A DNA stretch of 46,355 bases, from assembly GCA_036397635.1 (NCBI GenBank), contig DASWIP010000019.1, positions 1 to 46,355 of the forward strand. Reading direction: 5' to 3'. The translations under genes were made by a program, and so were the position numbers. This stretch comes from DASWIP01 sp036397635. GTDB lineage: Bacteria > Actinomycetota > AC-67. A model generated the notes under the pieces. The model was not told where the DNA came from. It worked only from the letters and a program-made list of their open reading frames with translations, and did not search any database. Shown here piece by piece: positions 9,619 through 18,000 of this stretch. Positions within the stretch are counted from its first letter, which is position 1; each line of letters starts with the position of its first letter.

Positions 9619-10956
9619 TCAGGCCCGGATCAGCGCGAGCAGCTCGTCGCGGCGCGCGCGGCCCTCTCCGGCGTCCCTATGCTCGACGTTCAGGCGCAGC
9701 AGCGGCTCGGTGTTCGAGGCGCGCACGTTGAACCACCAGTCGTCGTACTCCACGGTCAGCCCGTCGGTCCGATCCGGACGGCCGTCGGCGTAGCGCGCGG
9801 CGAGCTGCTCGATCATGCCGGTCTTGTCGGTGACCTCTGAGTTGACCTCGCCCGAGTTCCAGTAGCGGCTCGTGAACGGCTCGAGCGCGTCGCTCATCGT
9901 CCCGCCGGACGACGACAGCGCCTCCAGCGCGAGCAGCGCGGCGATCATCCCGCAGTCCGCCCGCCAGTGTTGCCGGAAGTAGAAGTGCCCGGAATGCTCG
10001 ACCCCCGAGATCGCGCCGGTGTCGGCCATGATCTGCTTGATGAACGAGTGGCCGACGCGTGTGCGGATGGGCTCGCCGCCCTCCTCGCGGATGACCTCGG
10101 GGACCACCCGCGAGCAGGTCAGCGAGTACACCACCTTCTCGCGCGGGTTCTTGCGAAGGATCGCGCGCGTGACCATCGCGCCGATGTACGACGCGAGCAC
10201 CGGTTCGCCCCGCTCGTCGACGAAGAACACCCGGTCGGCGTCGCCGTCGAAGGCGAGTCCGCATACGGCCCCCTCGGCGACCACCCGCTCGCATAGATCC
10301 TTGAGGTTCTCGGGTTGGATGGGGTCGGCGGGATGGTTGGGGAAGGTGCCGTCGAGCTCGAAGTACAGCGGCACGACCTCCACCGGCAGGTGCTTGAACA
10401 CTGCCGGAACCGTTAGCCCGGCCATGCCGTTCGCCGCATCGATCACGACTTTCAACGGGCGGAACGCGTCCTGGTCCACCAGCGAGATCACGTGATCGAT
10501 GAAGCCCGGGAGCATGTCCTGGCGCGTGATCCTTCCGGTTCGCGGCGGACGCGGGAACTCGCCGGAGTCGCACATCGCCTTGATGTCGGCCAGTCCCGTG
10601 TCCTGCCCGACCGGCAGCGCGCCGGCGCGACACAGCTTGATGCCGTTGTACTTCGACGGGTTGTGCGAGGCGGTGAACACCACGCCCGGCAGATCCTCGG
10701 ACCCCGAGGCGTAGTACATCGTGTCGGTGGAGGCGAGCCCGATGTCGATGACGTCGGCGCCCTGGGTGATCGCACCCGAGATGAACGCGGCCGACAGCGG
10801 CTCGCTGGAGGAGCGCATGTCGCGCGCGACCACGACCTTGCGCGCATCGAGCAGCGCGACGAACGCGCGTCCGACGCGGTGGGCGACCTCCTCGTCGATC
10901 TGGTCGGGGTAGGTGCCACGGATGTCGTAGGCCTTGAATATCGCGTCCAGGTCCAT
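9619..10956 (-). CDS. manB: Phosphomannomutase / phosphoglucomutase (ManB type)
   Basis: An alpha-D-phosphohexomutase of 445 residues that moves phosphate between C6 and C1 of mannose or glucose, giving mannose-1-phosphate for GDP-mannose. Motifs: KAYDIRGTYP at the N-terminus (8-17), the phosphoserine loop TASHNP with S97, the Mg-binding loop DGDADR (237-242), a sugar-binding GEHSGH-like element that here reads GVEHSGH, and the C-terminal phosphate-binding RASNTEPLLR. The start is ATG at 10954-10956; an in-frame ATG at 10963-10965 is a possible alternative. It is 67 bases before the Trm112-like gene and likely feeds the sugar-nucleotide supply for the glycosyltransferases in this window. Confidence 0.95.
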   Translation of the reverse strand: MDLDAIFKAYDIRGTYPDQIDEEVAHRVGRAFVALLDARKVVVARDMRSSSEPLSAAFISGAITQGADVIDIGLASTDTMYYASGSEDLPGVVFTASHNPSKYNGIKLCRAGALPVGQDTGLADIKAMCDSGEFPRPPRTGRITRQDMLPGFIDHVISLVDQDAFRPLKVVIDAANGMAGLTVPAVFKHLPVEVVPLYFELDGTFPNHPADPIQPENLKDLCERVVAEGAVCGLAFDGDADRVFFVDERGEPVLASYIGAMVTRAILRKNPREKVVYSLTCSRVVPEVIREEGGEPIRTRVGHSFIKQIMADTGAISGVEHSGHFYFRQHWRADCGMIAALLALEALSSSGGTMSDALEPFTSRYWNSGEVNSEVTDKTGMIEQLAARYADGRPDRTDGLTVEYDDWWFNVRASNTEPLLRLNVEHRDAGEGRARRDELLALIRA

Positions 10957-10988
10957 CCGCGGCATCCTACCCGGCGGCCGCGAGGGGT

Positions 10989-11074
10989 CTACCCGCGCTC
11001 GGGCGTAGGGGCTGCCCGCCCTCGAGGCGTGGCGGCTACCCGTGCTCGAGGTGTGGGGACTGCCCGCCCTCGAG
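10989..11074. repeat. Imperfect tandem duplication of a gene 3' end including its stop codon
   Basis: A 38-base segment at 10989-11026 repeats the segment at 11036-11074 (period 47) with a few substitutions and one indel. Both begin CTACCCG and end in CTGCCCGCCCTCGAG on the plus strand. The second copy contains the last 13 codons of the TPR-like gene, with its stop at 11036-11038; the first copy lies just beyond the stop. Confidence 0.85.
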
Positions 11075-11749
11075 CAGCGCGCGCGCGACGTGCGCGATCG
11101 GCGCCGCGCCGATCCGGGTGGCGATCGTCCCGGCGGCCGACAGCGTGCGAGCAGCTCGCTCGTCGCCGGCCGCGGCCATCGCGGCGCCGAGGAACAACAG
11201 CGACTTGGCTTCGTGGCGGACCGCGCCGGCGCGGCGCGATAGCGCCGCGGCTGCGCCGGCCGCCTCCGCCGCGTGGGCGGGGCGGTCACGCAGCATCGCG
11301 TGCTCGGCGAGCACCCAGCCCAGCCGGACGGCGACGCGCCAGTCGCCGGCCGGCGCGCACGCCCCGGCCTCGGCGAGCATGCTCGCGCATCGATCTGCGT
11401 CGCCACGCCCGACCGCATCCGCGGCGAGCCCGATCGACGCGTGCGCCCGGCCCGCAGCGTCGGGCGCGAGTCGATGCGCCGAGACGTCGGCGGACCGAGC
11501 CTCGTCGTGCCTGCCCATCTGGCGCAGGACGGAGGCGGCGGTCAGGAAAGCGTGATGCGTCGCGAACGGATCGGCGCCCCGTGATGTGATGGCCCGGCAC
11601 AGGGTCAGCGCATCGCCGAAGCGGCCGCGCGCGGCAGCGATGTAGGCCAGGACGTGACGCCCGCGGTCGCTGGGGTCGCGCGCGCTCGCGCCGTGCGCGG
11701 CGTCGAAGCGACCGAGGTGGGCGAGCGCGAGCGCGCGCTCGGAGGTCAC
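11036..11749 (-). CDS. Alanine-rich TPR-like helical repeat protein, function unknown
   Basis: A 237-residue protein made almost entirely of Ala-rich helices. Several units resemble degenerate tetratricopeptide repeats, such as ALALAHLGRFDAA, VLAYIAAARGRFGDALTLC and ASVLRQMGRHDEARSADVSA, so a protein-protein interaction scaffold is likely. There is no signal peptide or transmembrane segment and no catalytic motif. The start is GTG at 11747-11749, seven bases after the stop of the zinc-ribbon gene, implying an operon. The 3' end including the stop is duplicated downstream (10989-11026). I cannot assign a function. Confidence 0.7.
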   Translation of the reverse strand: MTSERALALAHLGRFDAAHGASARDPSDRGRHVLAYIAAARGRFGDALTLCRAITSRGADPFATHHAFLTAASVLRQMGRHDEARSADVSAHRLAPDAAGRAHASIGLAADAVGRGDADRCASMLAEAGACAPAGDWRVAVRLGWVLAEHAMLRDRPAHAAEAAGAAAALSRRAGAVRHEAKSLLFLGAAMAAAGDERAARTLSAAGTIATRIGAAPIAHVARALLEGGQSPHLEHG

Positions 11750-11756
11750 AGCGCCG

Positions 11757-11960
11757 TCAGGAGCGACGCGCGGAACGGCGCGGCATGCGCTTGGCCAGGG
11801 TCAGGACTTCACCGAGGTCGATCGGCTCACCGTCCTTGAACCACCAGCGGTGCTCGCAGGAGTGACAGGAGTAGAAGGCGACTGGCGCTTCGGTCTCCAT
11901 GGTCATGTTGATGTTGATGACGTTCGCCGACCCGCACTTCGGACAGACGAGTGCGCTCAC
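11757..11960 (-). CDS. Small zinc-ribbon protein
   Basis: A 67-residue protein with CPKC at about 6-9 and CHSC at about 32-35, separated by a beta-type stretch, followed by EHRWWFKDGEPI. This is the pattern of a TFIIS/RPB9-style zinc ribbon; the C-terminus is basic (RMPRRSARRS). It probably binds nucleic acid or a protein partner (inference). The GTG at 11958-11960 follows an AGGGAG site. It is followed after seven bases by the TPR-like gene. I do not recognise a named family. Confidence 0.75.
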   Translation of the reverse strand: MSALVCPKCGSANVININMTMETEAPVAFYSCHSCEHRWWFKDGEPIDLGEVLTLAKRMPRRSARRS

Positions 11961-12082
11961 GCGGTTCTCCCTTCCCTCTCCGATGCCCCGCGTAGAACAT
12001 ACCTATCGCCCCGCCTAGGCTCCATGACCCATGTGGGTGGTTTCGTTCCCCGAGACATGACCCGCGAGGAGGGGGCACGTCA

Positions 12083-12104
12083 GGTCGGGATGGACGGCCC
12101 GACC
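12083..12104 (-). terminator. Hairpin after the DUF6788-type gene
   Basis: GGTCGGG (12083-12089) and CCCGACC (12098-12104) form a 7-bp GC stem with an 8-base loop, starting five bases after the stop of the minus-strand gene at 12110. There is no U-tract, which is common for actinobacterial terminators. Confidence 0.45.
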
Positions 12105-12109
12105 AGGCC

Positions 12110-12409
12110 TCAGGTTGCGGGATCCGCCCCTTGCGGCAGCGTCTTGCCGATGTACCGCGAGCGCATCCGGCCGTCCTCCCGCCAGTAGGCGTACCAGTAG
12201 GGTCCGTGCGGGCAGCGCGTACACCCCTCCTTGCCGCAGCGGACCGGCTCTTGGCGATAGGTCACCTTCGATCGTGTCTGCGGAGCGTCCTCCTCGAAGC
12301 CCGGGCCCTCGCGGTGCAACAGCAAACCGCGCACGAAGATCATCAGGCGCCGCAGGTCGTACTCGTCGAGCCTGCGTACCGCCCGGATCAGTTCTCGTTC
12401 GATGGCCAT
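12110..12409 (-). CDS. DUF6788-type small protein with Cys cluster and PHGPYWYAYWRE motif
   Basis: A 99-residue protein. The N-terminal half is predicted helical (ELIRAVRRLDEYDLRRLMIF). The C-terminal half has a cysteine cluster C58-x4-C63-x2-C66 running into PHGPYWYAYWRE and RMRSRYIGKTLP. This Cys plus aromatic motif is, to my recollection, the signature of the DUF6788 family of uncharacterised bacterial proteins, often found near mobile or variable DNA. It likely binds a metal and possibly DNA (inference). The ATG at 12407-12409 is set by the open frame. It lies between two conserved housekeeping genes but has its own AT-rich promoter and a palindrome over the -10 (12414-12437), so it looks independently regulated and possibly acquired. 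Confidence 0.8.
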   Translation of the reverse strand: MAIERELIRAVRRLDEYDLRRLMIFVRGLLLHREGPGFEEDAPQTRSKVTYRQEPVRCGKEGCTRCPHGPYWYAYWREDGRMRSRYIGKTLPQGADPAT

Positions 12410-12413
12410 GATG

Positions 12414-12452
12414 TCTTATGTATCATTGTACCTAAGAATGAGACAGCTGTAA
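12414..12452 (-). promoter_or_regulatory. Promoter and operator-like palindrome of the DUF6788-type gene
   Basis: On the minus strand TTACAG (12452-12447) and TACAAT (12430-12425) lie 16 bases apart, a good promoter. An inverted repeat covers the -10: TCTTATGTA (12414-12422), a 6-base spacer, then TACCTAAGA (12429-12437), matching at eight of nine positions. This is the geometry of a repressor operator, possibly autoregulatory. Confidence 0.6.
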
Positions 12453-12508
12453 CAGTGAAGGGCCGCGGCGAGGCGCGGGTTGGGAAGGGTTCGGGCCGGC
12501 CCGCCGGC

Positions 12509-12880
12509 CTAGGCGCCGGTCTGAGCGTCGGCGGGGCCGGTCCAGCTAGCCGGTCGTTCGGGGGGCGCGGCCACCGGCCGTAGCTCCTCGATCCCCGGGC
12601 GGATCGGCGTCACCGCCGGCGGGATGACCCGCAGGTCCTCTTTGGCCCACCCGACCGGTACCGAGAGCCGCTCCGCGTGCGCCGCGCAGAGGTCGTACAC
12701 GGCTGGATGGGGCTGCGGCGTGAGGTCCTCGATCCACACGACCTGCTTCAGGTAGGCGTAGGTCAGAGAAGCGGAAGCAGGCCAGCGGCACCCATTGCGC
12801 GAGCAGCGGCGAACCTTCGTCGTCCTGGACCCCGTCGGCACGCGCGAACCATAAGGGACGCCATCAGGCGATGCAATCAC
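12509..12880 (-). CDS. DUF3499 family protein
   Basis: A protein of up to 123 residues belonging to the actinobacterial DUF3499 family. It contains VRRCSRNGCRWPASASLTYAY, then a HPAVYDLCAAHAERL segment, giving two Cys pairs likely to bind zinc, and ends in VPVGWAKEDLRVI plus a Pro-rich tail. Its function is unknown. In Streptomyces and Mycobacterium it lies next to a small metallopeptidase and phosphomannomutase, as here. The longest start is GTG at 12878-12880; GTG at 12839-12841 is also possible, and neither has a clear ribosome site. It is the first gene of the long minus-strand run down to secA. Confidence 0.85.
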   Translation of the reverse strand: MIASPDGVPYGSRVPTGSRTTKVRRCSRNGCRWPASASLTYAYLKQVVWIEDLTPQPHPAVYDLCAAHAERLSVPVGWAKEDLRVIPPAVTPIRPGIEELRPVAAPPERPASWTGPADAQTGA

Positions 12881-13280
12881 CGAGGGCGACCCGGAGAGAC
12901 CGGTCGCCGAAACGGGCGCGTCTTACCCGCGACTATTGCTACCTAAGACACTTTTGATGTTTGGGTGGCGGGGACATATCGGACGGGTCCCAGGCGAGCT
13001 GCTCGGACGTGCACCGGGACCGATCCCCGCCCCACCATGCCGAGAAGGCCACCGATCCCGGATGGCCTCCTCTACCTGCGCGTATGTCGACGCGCCCCGC
13101 CGTCCAGCGAGGCGCGCGTCTTAGGGTTCTATCAAAAGATGTACTCCCAAGTAGCTTCCGGGTTGCCCCTTCCACTCCTCGGGAGTACCGGGCTACTATA
13201 CCATGGCCCTCGGTACTTCGCAAGCTCATCGGGGGGTTTTCTTGGCCAGACGCCGGATCGGAGGGTCCTGGGGACCGACC
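12881..13280. other. 400-base intergenic region with several inverted repeats
   Basis: No credible gene is seen between DUF3499 and the metallopeptidase. The region holds a second copy of the TACCTAAGA half-site (12940-12948), a related TCTTAGGG (13119-13126), the inverted pair CTTTTGAT (12951-12958) / ATCAAAAG (13131-13138) enclosing 188 bases, and an interleaved pair of inverted repeats at 13141-13196. The divergent promoters of the two flanking genes should also be here. Confidence 0.55.
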
Positions 13281-13628
13281 GTGTCGCGGATCACCGGGCA
13301 GCGACGCGTGTTCGAGCAGCTCGTCGCCGACGCGCTCGACGCGTTGCCCGAGGAGTTCCAGCGGCATCTCGAGAACGTCGAGATACTCGTCGAGGACGGT
13401 GGGCCGCCCGAAACGCTCGGGCTGTACCACGGGATCCCCCAGACCGAGCGCGACGGCGCCTACTCGGGGGTCCTGCCCGACCTGATCACGATCTACCGAC
13501 GACCGATCGAGTCACGCGCGCGCTCCGGCGAGGAACTGGCACGCGAGGTCCGGATCACCGTGTGGCACGAGATCGCCCACCACTTCGGGATCTCGGACGA
13601 CCGTCTCCGCCAGCTGGGGATGGATTAG
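13281..13628 (+). CDS. Small zincin-like metallopeptidase family protein
   Basis: A 115-residue protein with HEIAH at 96-100 followed by HFGISDDRL, the single-domain zincin-like pattern of the family with a minimal HExxH fold. The preceding part (FEQLVADALDALPEE ... LGLYHGIPQTERD ... GVLPDLITIYRRPI) is typical of the family. The substrate is unknown. The start is taken as GTG 13281-13283, because family homology begins there and GGGGA lies just upstream; an ATG at 13203 would add 26 unlikely residues. It converges on DUF5719, with the stop codons overlapping by four bases. This peptidase next to DUF3499 and DUF5719 is a conserved actinobacterial grouping. Confidence 0.9.
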   Translation: MSRITGQRRVFEQLVADALDALPEEFQRHLENVEILVEDGGPPETLGLYHGIPQTERDGAYSGVLPDLITIYRRPIESRARSGEELAREVRITVWHEIAHHFGISDDRLRQLGMD

Positions 13629-15004
13629 GTTCCCGGCCGACGGCCCGGAACACCCGCTTGCGGATCCTGCCGCACCGCAACGGCGCCGGGCTCGGCCATC
13701 GCCACACCAGGGACGGCGATCAGCCGCTCGGCCCGTCCGACGATCGCGTCCAGCGCCACCGCCACGGGCGCGTCCGAATCGACGATCACGGCGAACGCCC
13801 CACGGCCCGTGCCCAGCGGGTGGGCGAGGGTTCGTCCGGGCCCCACGGTCACCTCGGCCTCCTCGGCTCCGTCCGGCGTGATGATCGTCAGCCGCGCGGT
13901 GATCGTGGCCTCGCCCGTGTTCGCGAGCAGCGCGCGCACCTGACCGGCCGGGTCCAGCCCCAGAACGCCGGCCCAGCGTGTCCCCGGCTCGATCGCCTCG
14001 AGCCCCGCGCGGTCGCCGCGACCCCGCCGCCAGGACCCGCCGACCGCGATCGGAGAGCCGGCCGTCACGTGGACCGCGTAGGCGACCGGTCCACGCCCGC
14101 TCGGGCGGGGCACCTGCAGCCGCACCGAGTCCGACGGCGCCAGCGCGGGAGGAGCGCCGGGGGCCGCGCCCTGGCGTCCGGCCTCGAGCAAGGTTGCCTC
14201 GACCGCCGCGTCCTCGTCTTCGCCGATCGCTCCGATGCTAACGGCCCGCGGTCCGTCTCCCAGCCCCACGAGCGAGACCGCATCGGTCAGCGCCGGCCCG
14301 GCCGTCATCACCGTCGCGCCGTAGGCGTTGCGGATCAGCGCCTGGGCAACCACGCGACCGGTGTCGGCCTGAACGACCGTCGTCACGTCCCCGGCGTCGA
14401 AGGCGAAGTCGCCCATGCTGAAGACCCGGCGCCGGCCGGCCTTCACGATGAACTTGCGCAGCGTCTCGGGCTCGACACGCCGGCCCCCCACAAGCAGGCT
14501 GATCGAGACGTCCGCGTCGGCGTTCCCGGGGTTGGCCACGGCGAGGGTGGTCTCGGTGTTCAGGGTCGAGCCGTGGGCGATCACCTGCCGCCGAGGACCT
14601 GCCGGCGCACAACTTCCCCCGAACGCCCCGTCGCTGAGCCATGCCGTATGCGACGCGACGATCGCTCCCACGTATCGGATGAACACAGCCGCGGCCCCGT
14701 CGACGCGGCCGTGCAGACCCAACGACAGCGTCGACCGCGCCGGGATCTTCAGGGGAACGACCGCGCTCCTTCCCTGATCTGGGACGATCGCCACGCGCGC
14801 TTGCCCGTCACGATCCCCCACGTTCGCAAGGTGCAGGAACGAGCGTCCCGTCGTCGGAACCGCGATCGGACATGCGAGCACTCCGGCTCTCGCCGCAACC
14901 CGTACACGGTGCGGCTCGGTCGGCAACACGGGGCTCGTGCCGTCCACCACGACCGCGGCCGCGATCAACGCAACACCGGCCAGCAGCACGAGCTTCGGCC
15001 TCAT
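13625..15004 (-). CDS. DUF5719 family exported protein
   Basis: A 459-residue protein with an N-terminal membrane segment or signal peptide (PKLVLLAGVALIAAAVVVDG), followed by an all-beta extracytoplasmic region rich in repeated sandwich-like strands. Examples are FLHLANVGDRDGQARVAIV, TTLAVANPGNADADVSISL and VRALLANTGEATITARLTI. This matches DUF5719, an actinobacterial family of unknown function encoded directly after the large membrane GT2. The ATG at 15002-15004 overlaps the stop of that gene (ATGA), so the two are translationally coupled and probably act together at the envelope. It ends against the metallopeptidase on the opposite strand. Confidence 0.87.
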   Translation of the reverse strand: MRPKLVLLAGVALIAAAVVVDGTSPVLPTEPHRVRVAARAGVLACPIAVPTTGRSFLHLANVGDRDGQARVAIVPDQGRSAVVPLKIPARSTLSLGLHGRVDGAAAVFIRYVGAIVASHTAWLSDGAFGGSCAPAGPRRQVIAHGSTLNTETTLAVANPGNADADVSISLLVGGRRVEPETLRKFIVKAGRRRVFSMGDFAFDAGDVTTVVQADTGRVVAQALIRNAYGATVMTAGPALTDAVSLVGLGDGPRAVSIGAIGEDEDAAVEATLLEAGRQGAAPGAPPALAPSDSVRLQVPRPSGRGPVAYAVHVTAGSPIAVGGSWRRGRGDRAGLEAIEPGTRWAGVLGLDPAGQVRALLANTGEATITARLTIITPDGAEEAEVTVGPGRTLAHPLGTGRGAFAVIVDSDAPVAVALDAIVGRAERLIAVPGVAMAEPGAVAVRQDPQAGVPGRRPGT

Positions 15005-18000
15005 CGCTCACCTCGCTCGCGCCCCGCTCGCTGCGACCATCCGATCCCGAACGCGGCGAGCAGCAGGAACTGTCCGAGCATCGCCGCGCGATGCCACCGC
15101 TGTCCCCGCCACTCGATCACGACCTCTCCGGCGGGGCCCGTGAGTGGGAATCGCGTGGCCCAGCCGAAGCTGCGCTGGGGCTCGATGATGGTGCTGCCGT
15201 GCCGCGCGCGCCACCCGTCCGAGTAGTCCTCGGCCAGCAGGATCTGCTTGGTGGCCTCGGGGGCGCTTCCCCGGAGATGCGAGGGCGCGAACCGAACGAA
15301 GCCATCGCCGGGCAGCGGCGAGCCGGCGAGCACGGTCGTCTCGAGATCGCCGGTGGCCGACGCCTCGACCCACGCTTCATCGGCGATCGGAACCGCGACG
15401 GGGATATCCACGGTCGTGCGGTAGATCGTCGCGTCGCGGAACCGCTGTGAGAACGCGAGATCCGCCTGGCGTCCGATCTCATCGGAGAGGCGCGGCCCGG
15501 CTTCGGGCCGGACGATCACGTACCGAACGCCCATGGTCGACAGCATCCGGCCTCCCACGGTCGTCGAGCCGCCGGCGATCATCGCCACGATCCGCTCCAG
15601 CGTCGCCGCGCCGTCTCCGACGGGACGGGCGAGGAAGCTCTCGATCGACGTGCCCCGCGGCCCGGTGAGCGCGACGGCCGGCTCGTCGGCGGTGCCCCCT
15701 ACCCACAGCACACGGAAGGCGCCGTCCTGCTCAGCCTCGCCGGCGAAGAAGCTCGGGACCAGCGACCCGGCCTCGACGATGCCGACGCGTTCCCCTCGGG
15801 CGACCCATCCCAGCGCCGGCGCGACCTGCACCAGCACGACCAAACCGATCACGCCGCTCGCCAGGTGCAGGGTGCCGAACCGTCGCGCGCGCAGCATCGA
15901 TCCGGCGGTCTCGACACCGATCGCTGCAAGCGTGGTGAAGGACACGGCGGCGACGGTCAACGGCAGCGACGCGCGCGGCGCGATCCACGGCACGCCCCGC
16001 GCGACGGCCCAGGCTGCGATCAACCCGGACGCCGAGAGCACGCCGAGCACCGACGCGGGAAGCCGCCGGTCGCCCCGCGCGATCATCAGGCCGCCGGCCG
16101 CGGCAAGCGCGAGGCCGAACGAGACGGCGAACGGGATCGGCCGGATCGGGCCGGCCGTCAACGCGAGCAGGTCGGTCATCGTGGCCTCGGGATCAGGTCC
16201 TCCCGCGCCGAGCGGCGAGCCCGGCTTGAACAACTCGGTGGACCAAGGCAGCAGCAGCACGAGCGACCCGCCGACGATGACGGCGATCCGCCGCAGCACT
16301 GGGACGACCCGGAGCCGCCGGGCAGCCTGGATGCCGGCGACGACGATGCCGGAGCCGGCGACCAGCGGAAGGGCCCACGGCGCGAAGCTCGCCGTCACCG
16401 CCAAGCCTGCGACGCCGGCTGCCGCCTCGCGCCATCCGCCGCGCGGCAGGATCGCGCCCGCGCGCAGCACGCTGATCATGAGTCCCGGCGCCGCGGCGAA
16501 CAGCACCAGGTCCGACACGCGCCCCGCACCGTAGGCACCGAGCATCAGCGGCGTCAGCGCGTAGGCGGCGCCGGCGACGCGCCGGACGCCCGTGGAGACG
16601 CCGAGCGTGCGGGCGAGCCGGGACATCAGCACGCCGCCCAGCACCGGAAGTCCAACCAGGCAGGCACGCTGGGCGAACCATCCGCTGCCGAAACAGACGA
16701 AGGTCAACATGCCCAGCAGCACCAGCGCCGGCGTCGCCGGCGCCGCGCCCCCCGAACCCGGCCCACGCCAGCCCGACGCGAACGAGGCGAACAGGTCGCG
16801 CGCACGATCCGGGAACGGCGCGAGGTCCGCTCCGGCCAGATCACCCGATGACAGCAGCCCGCGCGCGCCGATCAACACCACGACGACGATCAGGATGAGG
16901 CCGAGCGCGGCCGGATGAGCCCGCAGGCGATCGATGATGCGCGGTGGCTCGGTGTCGAGGTCCTCGTCGGTGGTCTCCTCGGGCGTACCGACGACCGTCT
17001 CGACCGCTCGCTCGAACTGCGCACGCAACCGCGTCGCGCCGTGGTGCATCATCGCGGTGACCCGAGCATCGTCCACCGTCCGGGCGTGCTGTGCCCGAAC
17101 GCGCGCGCGTAGCGTGGACGGCAGATGCACCACGTTCCACTGCAGCGCCTCGAGCACCTGCAGGGCGGCGCGGCGCCGTCCGGTCACCAGGAACAGGACC
17201 ACGTTCCACAGCGAGATCACGATCGTGACCGGAAGGGCGAGCATCAGCCGCGACAGGCTGTAGTTCTTGATGACCGTCACGATCATGTTTCGTTCCGCGT
17301 AGTAGCGCGAACGTGAGCGCGGTGGGGCTTGGCGCAGCTCGCGCTCGCCGGCGCGCACGTGGCGGGCCGACGCCTCGGTCTGCACGACCGTCCGATACCC
17401 TGCCATGCGCGCACGCCAGCACAGGTCCAGATCGTCGCGCAGCACGACGTACCGGTTGTCGAACAAGCCGATCTTGGCGACCACATCGCGGGCGATCAGC
17501 AACGCCGCACTCGACGCGTAGAGCACCTCCTCGATGCCCTCGTACTGGCCCTGATCCAGCTCACCGCGCTCGACGCGCGGTACCTGGCGACCGTAACGGT
17601 CCGTAGTGCGGCCGATGTCTTGGAGCACATCACGGTCGTCCCAGTCGAGAAGCTTGCACCCGACGATGCCGACGTTGTCCTCACCCAGCGCCTCGATCAT
17701 CTGCTCGATCGCGCCCGGGTCCAGGCAGGTGTCATCGTGGAGAAGAAGGAACGCGTCGGCTTCCATGCTGCGTTCGGCCGCTACCTTAAGCGCGGCAGCG
17801 AGCGCGCGCCCGTACCCGACGCGGCGTTCCAGGGTGACGACACGGCGCTCGCCGAACGCTTTGGTGAGCATGTCTCCGGAGCCGTCGGTCGAAGCGTTGT
17901 CGACGGCGATGATCTTGATCGGTCGGTGCTTCTGCGCGCGCAACCCCCGGAGCGTCTCGGGGAGCCACCGTGCCCCATCGGTTGCGACGAGTAGCACCAA

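Noticed and set aside
12965..15226. A 753-codon plus-strand frame across the metallopeptidase and DUF5719
   Set aside because: It is Arg/Pro/Gly-rich with no recognisable domain and conflicts with two well-supported genes in other frames.
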